This document shows positions 57,559-64,000 of a DNA stretch of 64,000 bases, piece by piece. This stretch comes from Tranzscheliella williamsii. Lineage: Eukaryota; Basidiomycota; Ustilaginomycetes; Ustilaginales; Ustilaginaceae. Each line of letters starts with the position of its first letter. The stretch's first letter is position 1. The stretch covers positions 62,001 through 126,000 of the forward strand of contig JALBYF010000016.1 in the NCBI GenBank assembly GCA_023212725.1. The letters run 5' to 3'. Below the pieces are notes generated by a model. It was not told the origin of the DNA and did not search any database. It saw only the letters and a list, made by a program, of their open reading frames with translations. A program made the translations under genes and the position numbers.

Positions 57559-58688
57559 CCTGTAGAATGGTCAATAGACTGAACAAAGCAAGACACGTAC
57601 GATGTTAGCTGAATTTCGACACCGAAGCAATAACCAACATCGTTGAACAATGGCTGCTGAAGCGACCACGCCACCATCGTGGTGTCCGAGACCTATCACG
57701 CCAAGAATCCCATCAGGAAGAATCACGGTGGACATGAAACTTTTTAACGATGTTATTTGCAGCAACAGCAGGTTTGCCTGGTGGGATGCCCGTCGAGGCC
57801 GGAAGAATCGATCTGCGGATCACATTGGCCGTAGCTAGCACACGAGTGGCTTTAATTGCTAAAGCAACTCATTTGCCCTGATCTGCCGGATATACGCAGC
57901 AGGCCTCGCCGCTACGTATCTGTTGCATGCTGAATGTCACCAGTGAACTTACTCGAAGGACTGCACGCGTAAGGATAACTACTGTTTCTGCGCGGATGCT
58001 GGTCGGGTATGAGAGTTGCGCAGATAGCAAATGCCAACTGAAAGCGATTCCTTCCTCGCCTGAAACTAGACGTATGTCTGCGGAGGATGAAACGGCCGGA
58101 AGAGAGCGGCGATAGACGGAAATGAGCTGGTGGTAGTTGCGTGGATGGCTGTCTAACACTGGCAGGCAGGTGCGAACAGTGTTGTGCTAGCCGACGCTAT
58201 AGACAGAGCTGGAGAGATGTTTGTCTAGGGATGTGATGTGTGTATTGACGGTGCGATGAGCTGCTGAAGAAGGTGTAAGATGTCCAAGGAGCGGCAGCGT
58301 AGATGAGCGTTACTTAGTTCTGGGCATGTGTCTCTGTCACCGAGGGCGGGACGAGGCAAGGCGCGAGAGGCCCAGCTTGAATCGACAAATAGGCAAAGGG
58401 GCCAAGGGCGAACCACACATGCGTTCCTCATCTTGCCGTGTACATACATCCTTAATTCACCTTGGCTTGGGTGTAAAATCACAAGAGCAAGCTCATGCAT
58501 TTAGACTCTCGAATCACTATATAGCTCCACGATCCTATACTAATTCGCAAGTCCTTTTGCTTCCTATTGAGCCTTACGCGGTATATGGGTTCTGTATTGC
58601 ATCTTTCAGGATGATATACAACGCAAATTCAAAGTCATTAATCTCTGGACCTTTGCTTGCAGCCCTTGAAAGGGGTCTAAGTTGACAA
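57559..58688. other. Intergenic: CDC42 promoter and leader region
   Basis: About 1.1 kb, AT-richer than coding DNA, with only short frames. It holds the CDC42 promoter. The acceptor-like ATTGACCATTCTACAG immediately before the CDC42 ATG points to a 5' UTR intron. No other gene seen. Confidence 0.5.
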
Positions 58689-59706
58689 GTGACCGAAGAA
58701 GTCGCGATCCCGACGTTATCGGGCGCTTGCGCGGATAAAGTCACGTTCTCTCGTGCGCCGCAGGTGTCGAAAAGCTCCTCAACCTCCATCACTCAGGCCT
58801 TGCCATGTCACGCCCCAGTATGCAGCACGTACTCTATCCCTCCCACCACGGTTTCATGGCCTTTCGTTGAAGATGGCGTAATAGATGTGTTCGACGAGTC
58901 TGGTGCAAGAATACCTCCTTTTTCGATCGAGTTTCTGAAGAAGACAAAGTTTGCACATGGGCATATATACATCGTCCTTGTTTGACATGTGTTGAGGAGC
59001 CAGGCACCATATTTGGGCCCGAGCCCTATGAATCACCGGTATCAATGGTGCCTGCCGAGGGCAGGTACCTTTATGTCCGTAATGATCGGTCGACGCAACC
59101 ATGTACACCTCAGACCGGCCCGCGTTTCCACCACAAGTATCGTGGTCCGTCTATGTCGTTGCTGGGATCAGATACGATGAGTCACTCGTCAAGGAGTACA
59201 TTCAATCAAAGTAGATTTCTTATCAAGCTACTCCAAAGAGACGGCTGGTGCATCATCACAGACCATGAAAGACCCGTCGCTGCACATATACTACCGCAAA
59301 GCCGGCCCGAATACTATGTCGAAGTGTTAGGCAACAATAGATCCGCCGATACACCGTACCTGTTCCACGTGAGCTACGGTCTACTCCTCTTACGAGATCT
59401 TCACTACGCGTTTGACCGCGACGAGATTGCTTTGTACTACAAGAATCCCTCTACGTGACAGCCATGGCGTTCATGCTGTTTCGGTTGCGTGCACTGATTC
59501 TGGCTTTTGCACAGACTTATTCTACCCTGACCGTTCATGTATTTGACGGCGATCTGTACAAGGATCTTCACGGGGAAGAGATAGAGCTCACCCGCTTTCG
59601 CTACAAAAGACTAACCGATCTTCCGGACCCGAGATTGCTCTGGTTTCACCACCAGCAGTGTATGGTCAAGCATTTTAGAGGGTATTCGTATTTTCTTCTG
59701 CCGTAA
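58689..59706 (+). pseudogene. Decayed HNH-nuclease-domain gene (basidiomycete type)
   Basis: Three consecutive open segments in different frames add up to a recognisable basidiomycete HNH (HNH_2-like) protein. Segment 1 (to ~58980) has DVFDESGARIPPFSI, the usual N-terminal block. Segment 2 (~58990-59455) has GRYLYVRND, then FLIKLLQRDGWCIITD, AAHILPQ and a YGLLLLRDLHYAFDRDEIALYY block holding the HNH-like His/Asp/His positions. Segment 3 (~59515-59703) has LTVHVFDGDLYKDLHG and DPRLLWFHHQQCMVKHFRG. A GTGACA...GCACAG intron at 59455-59514 between segments 2 and 3 would not restore frame, and segments 1 and 2 have no usable splice pair. No ATG opens segment 1. It is best read as a pseudogene; a frame error in assembly or an unusual intron remains possible. 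Confidence 0.65.
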
Positions 59707-61144
59707 CGTCCTGATGGCCCCCGAACCTGATTTCGACAACTCGAATGATCACCCTAAAAGGCAGGACGGACCGCAGACGCTTGCCTCGTTGACGCTGCAA
59801 AGTTGTTCCTTGGTGTAAGTTCTCCTCGGTTGACGATCCCATAGGAACTAGACTTGCGTTGGGTTGCCGCAAGTCATGAGTCTAGTCTGTCGCCTTAGGG
59901 TTTCCACGTTTTCAGGGTCTCGCCTGTTAGATTCGCGTTGCATTGCCGCTACCACTGGATGGGTCGCAGCAGGGCTCGCAAGTACAGCAAGCAAGCGCTC
60001 CTCTGCTTGGCACCGTCACTCGCGAGCCCACAAGCTTTGTCACAGTCTGACTGTATGGCTGCCGCTGCTTTGGGAGGCCGTTATCGCGATTGGCAAATTG
60101 CCGATGACTGAGGCGCGACGTAGTCAGGGTGCGGCGCTTGGGGAAGCCGGCAACACTTCTATTGTAATCTTGGTTTCTAGATTGCGGATTGCACAGCCGC
60201 GCCACGCCACGGATCCGTTCATTTGGCTGCCATTTTCGACTTGCAGCAGAAGGTGGACAGGATTCTATTTCCGACGGATACGGGTTTGGTCGGCTAATTT
60301 CAAACGCTCGTGAACGCACGATCTCCAACCCATGCGACAAAGGCCTATTCCCTCACTAGCATAAGCGCGAGTGAGCGTGAGTGCGCGTGAGGCGTAAGCC
60401 AGAGCGTGAGTCTGAGTGCGAGCCAAAGTGCGAAACGAGCCACTCCACCTTTGCTAACTTGGATCGGCAGGCGTTCCCTTCAGCTCTGCTCAAGTAGCTG
60501 GCTGACTCGCAAAACAAACGACAGGCGCTTTGAGGCGCTTTGGCTGCCTTTGTCAATCACAAGCACAATCCTCACCGACTGCCAATTCAGTTATCGACTT
60601 GACATTTTGTGGCTCAGTCAGCCTGTCATCGGCGCGGATTGTGATTGTGCCCATTCACGCAATCGACCCAGTCAAGGTGAATCCCTTAGTCGACCAGAGC
60701 GGACTGACAAACAGAGCTTCCTGCTTCCAATCCTACTCCCTCCATCTTCCACCCGCCGTTTCTTCTATAGACCCGCTCGTCGCCTGCCTATCGTCATTTC
60801 GCTATCCAGCCGCGTGTCTCTCCTTCACTGATCGGCGCCGTTGGCATCCGTGCACTCCACCGACAGCTCGACCTCGCTGCCCTGACACCTTTCCACTTGG
60901 CCTGGGCTGCGTAGCGGGTCGCCATTCCTGCTGTACCTCATTTCAACTGCAACCTCCGTCACGTACGACATACAACTTCTGACGGTTGAACCTACAACGC
61001 TAGCTCTTGATGGCCTGGCCAATCCCAGGGTACGGTGTGAAGAGTGTCTTCTGTTTGTTCGGAGAATAGCAAGCTCATCAGTTCCCCTGCGGGCTACACT
61101 ATCTAGACTTTTGAATTGTGCCTGCACAATCGTGACATAGCAAC
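59707..61144. other. Long intergenic region upstream of SIP5
   Basis: 1.44 kb. A degenerate GAGTGAGCGTGAGTGCGCGTGA repeat lies at ~60360-60430 and the 400 bases before SIP5 are C/T-rich, as in a promoter/leader. Open frames of up to ~150 codons have no recognisable content. Confidence 0.55.
60360..60430. repeat. Degenerate hexamer-like repeat (GTGAGTGCG type)
   Basis: GCGAGTGAGCGTGAGTGCGCGTGAG and GAGCGTGAGTCTGAGTGCGAG follow each other over 70 bases. The composition resembles that of the clusters at 29925, 47875 and, more loosely, 16558. Confidence 0.6.
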
Positions 61145-63046
61145 ATGGGCCAACAACAGACCAGAGAACAGGGCGCCTCAGGATCCACCGGCCATCATGG
61201 TGGCCATGTTCATGGCTTCACACGCCGTATGAGCCACTCCGTCTCGGACACTTTTTCCAGCAACCTCACCGCAGCTAGCCTCCACCCTCCTCCACCACCG
61301 CCTCTGCCGCCTCACCTTTCCGACGATGTCAAAGTAGATGAAGGTGGCTTGGTGCCGCACGGCGTCTATTCTGGACCACAGGATTACGATCAGCATTTTG
61401 TCCGCCAAAGCATTGTCGATCGCCGGTTGGCCCCCTTCTGTGTTGGATCGGAAGACGAGGACGAATATGCAGACAAGCCGTTCAACAGCGAATGTCCTAT
61501 CTGTTTCCTCTCTTATCCTTCGCCCCTCAACTACTCGAGATGTTGTCACCAGCCCATCTGTACCGAATGCTTTGTACAGATGAAGCGAGCCGATCCGAAC
61601 CATACCAACCCACCTTCTTCGGAGCCTCGTTCATGCCCCTTCTGCGTCGAACCCGACTTTGGCGTTACCTACCTGCCTCCCGAAGCGATAAAAACGGAAG
61701 AGCTGGCGTCTGGTGTCGAAAGCATGAATCTTGCGACGGATGCCACCCACTTTGCTGAGATGGCCATTGGCACGGGAGGCGTCAATACAAACGGAGGCGT
61801 CGGCAAACAAAAGGTACTTCCACCAGAGGATCCCAATGTCATCACTGTCGATGAAGTGCGTCCAGACTGGCATTACAAATTATCTCAGGCAGAGGCGGCA
61901 GTAGCCCGAAGAGCCAATCGACGTGTAATCATGAGGCAGGTTGGAGATCGACTCATCCCTGTGGGAATCTCTTCTTCGCGGATGGGCGCCGATCTGGCGG
62001 CGGCAGCAGAGAGCGGACGAATCGACCTCAATGGTCCTGGCGGCAGCATCATCCTTCACGATGGGCAGAACTGGCCGACAGGAGCGGGAAATATGACGAC
62101 CTCTCGAAGACGCAGCAGTCGACCAAGTCGTGGAGCAGACGAAGCAGGGCTGCCGGATCTGTCGCGTATGCTGCGGATGAGTAACGGCGAAGATATGGAA
62201 GAATTGATGCTGATGGAGGCAATGCGCCTCAGCCTGCTGGAACACGAAGAGCAGCAGCGCAAGCAGGCCGAAGAGGAAAAGAAGAAAAAGCAGGAGCGGT
62301 CTTCCAGCACCGAACAAGCCAGTGGGATACAAGCACAAGAAAGTACATCCGGCAGTACGAGCCATGCGGATATTGTACCAGCAGCTCGAAATGCGACTAC
62401 GGTGCCATCGGCATCAAGTCCGCCTGCTATACCGCAATCGGTACTGGAAGAGGCAGAAGGCGGTCGCGGCGACGGCGCCGCAGCAACGCGATCGTGGATG
62501 CCAAGTTCGGCGTCACTACCCGTAGCAAGGACGACGGACGCTGCTTCGCTGGGCATCTCGCAAGGCATGATCGATGAGCTCAGCGAGCTGATGGATGGCG
62601 GACCGCCCCGCTCTACAACGGGCGCCTCCACCACGGTCGCGGCTGCGGCGCTCACTCCGCCGTCGACACAATCAAGCGCATCTTCGGTCTCAGCGGCTCA
62701 CCCTTACCGATCGCGTCCCTTGTCAGTGCCGGTGCCTGAGCCCGTTCCTGTTCCTCAGCCCGTAGCCAGTATGGGTCCGGCTTTGAACGAGACACCTTTC
62801 TCCAGCAGTCACAACAGCCACGACGTCCCCAGAGATACGGCCCTGGCAGCACATGGCTACCCATCCCCACCGCCGGAGACGGGAGCAGACGCCATGAAGC
62901 ATCACATCAGCTTTTCTACAACAACGCCTCCGTTCAGCTCGCCTAGCCCTGTCGCTGGTAGTCCGTCTGGCTCGGGTCTCGCTACCCGCAGTCGTATCAT
63001 CAATCCCAACAACCCCTTTCGGCGGAGCATGGGAGAGCACTCTTGA
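61145..63046 (+). CDS. SIP5: SIP5 homologue (Snf1-interacting, RING-like zinc domain, UIM-like helix)
   Basis: Single exon, 633 residues, ATG at 61145. The start MGQQQTRE fits an N-myristoylation signal (Gly2, Thr6). The conserved Sip5 block at ~75-180 comprises HGVYSGPQDYDQHFVRQSIVDRRLAPF, then a cysteine-rich RING-like unit (ECPICFLSYPS, RCCHQPICTECFVQMKR, SCPFC). Yeast Sip5 binds the Reg1/Glc7 phosphatase and the Snf1 kinase. At ~349-370 the helix EELMLMEAMRLSLLEHE matches the ubiquitin-interacting-motif pattern (acidic, Leu-x2-Ala-x3-Ser-x2-Glu), followed by a Gln/Glu/Lys coiled stretch. The remainder is Ser/Pro-rich and disordered. The orthologue call is good; ubiquitin binding is inferred. 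Confidence 0.9.
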   Translation: MGQQQTREQGASGSTGHHGGHVHGFTRRMSHSVSDTFSSNLTAASLHPPPPPPLPPHLSDDVKVDEGGLVPHGVYSGPQDYDQHFVRQSIVDRRLAPFCVGSEDEDEYADKPFNSECPICFLSYPSPLNYSRCCHQPICTECFVQMKRADPNHTNPPSSEPRSCPFCVEPDFGVTYLPPEAIKTEELASGVESMNLATDATHFAEMAIGTGGVNTNGGVGKQKVLPPEDPNVITVDEVRPDWHYKLSQAEAAVARRANRRVIMRQVGDRLIPVGISSSRMGADLAAAAESGRIDLNGPGGSIILHDGQNWPTGAGNMTTSRRRSSRPSRGADEAGLPDLSRMLRMSNGEDMEELMLMEAMRLSLLEHEEQQRKQAEEEKKKKQERSSSTEQASGIQAQESTSGSTSHADIVPAARNATTVPSASSPPAIPQSVLEEAEGGRGDGAAATRSWMPSSASLPVARTTDAASLGISQGMIDELSELMDGGPPRSTTGASTTVAAAALTPPSTQSSASSVSAAHPYRSRPLSVPVPEPVPVPQPVASMGPALNETPFSSSHNSHDVPRDTALAAHGYPSPPPETGADAMKHHISFSTTTPPFSSPSPVAGSPSGSGLATRSRIINPNNPFRRSMGEHS

Positions 63047-63674
63047 ATGTCGTTCTTGCTTTTAGCTGGGCTATGGTCATTGGCATTCACCGGCTGTTCA
63101 CCCTGGCCATCAGTAGGCAGCAGCCTCTGTTAGAACATTTGGTCGCATTTCATCGCTATCCCGTCGTATCACGCAAGTCTGTTACTCCTCGTCTCTTTGC
63201 ACCCTGCACCTTGCAACTCCAGCCCTATCACGCTTTTATCCTGTAGTAATCCAACCTGGCGCTGCCTTTGCCAGTTCAACACAGCGGGGCTGCCCATAAG
63301 CACACGTCTAGCACGGAAACATCGGTGTGGAAAACGTTCAGCATGATGGTGCACTGTGAGTGATTCGACTTGTCCAAGACGAACAGCAAGATGTGAAGAA
63401 AGCCCCAAAGGACATGTTAGGTCTTTTGAGCCCCGCTCGGCTTTATGCGAACGAGCGAGCCGGAAGGGTGAATCACAAGATCTGCCCACCTAATGAATTC
63501 TGCTCAGCATCAGAGTCCGCTTTCGCTCACTCGTCTCGACTGTCATCCACACCACCACCCTCGACAGAACCGTTGAGGCGCCGACGACGTACCAGACCGG
63601 ATCCACGCATCTGGCGGACGAGGGCTCGCGCTGGCATACTGCAAACCAGAGAGCAAGAGAAGTGAAGAGTGGAA
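63047..63674. other. Intergenic: SIP5 3' flank and PEX12 promoter
   Basis: About 630 bases between two plus-strand genes with no recognisable open frame or repeat of note. Confidence 0.55.
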
Positions 63675-64000
63675 ATGGACGTGCTGACGTCGATCGATCC
63701 GACATCGTCGCAACCTTCTTCGGCGGACCCATTTCATCCGTCGTTCTTTGAGCTGGCTGCGCAGTCGCAGCTGCAGGATCTGATCAAGCCTGCTGTGCGG
63801 TATGTGTTGTCGGTGCTGGCGCAGCGGAATCCGCGCTATCTGCTGCGCGTTGTGAACCGCTTCGATGAGGTGTATGCGCTGCTGATGGCGGGGGTGGAGG
63901 CGCACTATCTGCGCGTCTGGGGGTCGAGCTTTGCGGAGAACTTCTACGGGCTGCGGCGGCGGCGGCGGCCTGCGCTCGCGACGAGCCGGGCGCAGGCGAG
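63675..64000 (+). CDS. PEX12: Peroxin-12 (peroxisomal RING ubiquitin ligase), N-terminal part only
   Basis: ATG at 63675; the gene runs off the window after 108 codons. The visible N-terminus is typical of Pex12: HPSFFELAAQSQLQDLIKPA, VRYVLSVLAQRNPRYLLR, then NRFDEVYALLM and WGSSFAENFYGLRRRR. Pex12 is an integral peroxisomal membrane protein which, with Pex2 and Pex10, forms the RING ligase complex that ubiquitinates Pex5 for export in matrix-protein import. The membrane segments and the C-terminal RING lie beyond the window. The short acidic/Ser N-terminal extension before the conserved part is unremarkable. Confidence 0.93.
   Translation, partial: MDVLTSIDPTSSQPSSADPFHPSFFELAAQSQLQDLIKPAVRYVLSVLAQRNPRYLLRVVNRFDEVYALLMAGVEAHYLRVWGSSFAENFYGLRRRRRPALATSRAQA

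Noticed and set aside
58326..58685. 119-codon frame as a possible N-terminal exon of the HNH relic
   Set aside because: Its translation shows no resemblance to the N-terminal part of HNH-domain proteins and there is no clear splice connection.
59864..60313. 149-codon frame downstream of the HNH relic
   Set aside because: No recognisable domain; Ser/Arg/Trp-rich composition in an intergenic repeat-containing region.

Overview
This window is nuclear DNA from a basidiomycete fungus, most likely a smut or anamorphic-yeast relative (Ustilaginomycotina). The evidence is the protein content (Cdc42, Npr2, Atg15, Mif2/CENP-C, Slh1, Sip5, Tvp38, Pex12 and other fungal orthologues), high GC with C/G-ending codons, mostly intronless genes, and a few short introns with GTAAGT-like donors and CTGAC-like branch points. 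The species cannot be fixed from the sequence alone. I see no rRNA, tRNA, transposon or CRISPR array.

Layout, left to right: 3' end of a membrane-type casein kinase I (1-932, +); a COA1-like cytochrome oxidase assembly factor (2000-2632, +); TVP38 (2745-4436, -); the autophagic lipase ATG15 (5325-6977, -); the TORC1 regulator NPR2 (7520-10849, -); a glutaminyl cyclase (11358-12730, +); a homeodomain protein (13018-15858, -); a 1.8 kb gap; the tandem helicase SLH1 (17639-23518, +); a ketopantoate reductase-like protein (24003-25247, +); a VAMP7-type R-SNARE (25439-26192, -); acetoacetyl-CoA synthetase in four exons (26613-29161, +); a 2 kb gap; an unrecognised serine-rich protein (31196-33187, +); a carboxymuconate-cyclase-like propeller (33634-34941, -); metaxin/SAM37 (35087-36487, -); the mitochondrial tRNA thiouridylase (37002-38408, -); CENP-C/Mif2 (38808-41072, -); a C6 zinc-cluster-like protein (41964-43025, +); a Dpb11/Rad4/TopBP1 homologue (43504-46842, -); a 1.5 kb gap; a LisH-CTLH protein (48375-49970, +); PWP1 (50243-52009, -) and RPF2 (52444-53748, +) as a divergent ribosome-biogenesis pair; an S28 peptidase (53894-55867, -); CDC42 (56983-57558, -); a decayed HNH-nuclease gene (about 58689-59706, +); SIP5 (61145-63046, +); and the 5' end of PEX12 (63675 onward, +).

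The genes are mainly housekeeping and not an operon or cluster. Recurring themes are mitochondrial biogenesis (COA1, SAM37, tRNA thiolation), endomembrane and autophagy functions (TVP38, ATG15, R-SNARE), nutrient signalling (NPR2, CK1, SIP5), chromosome maintenance (CENP-C, Dpb11) and ribosome production or rescue (PWP1, RPF2, SLH1).

I found no convincing novel multi-gene system. The more unusual points are a frame-broken basidiomycete-type HNH-nuclease relic in the longest gap, a SLH1 second helicase cassette without its DExH motif, a very acidic tail behind the SAM37 membrane anchor, a hairpin intron with a stop-producing alternative acceptor in acetoacetyl-CoA synthetase, paired donor sites at the end of the glutaminyl cyclase gene, a KEN box in the homeodomain protein, and similar hexamer-like degenerate repeats in four long gaps upstream of plus-strand genes.
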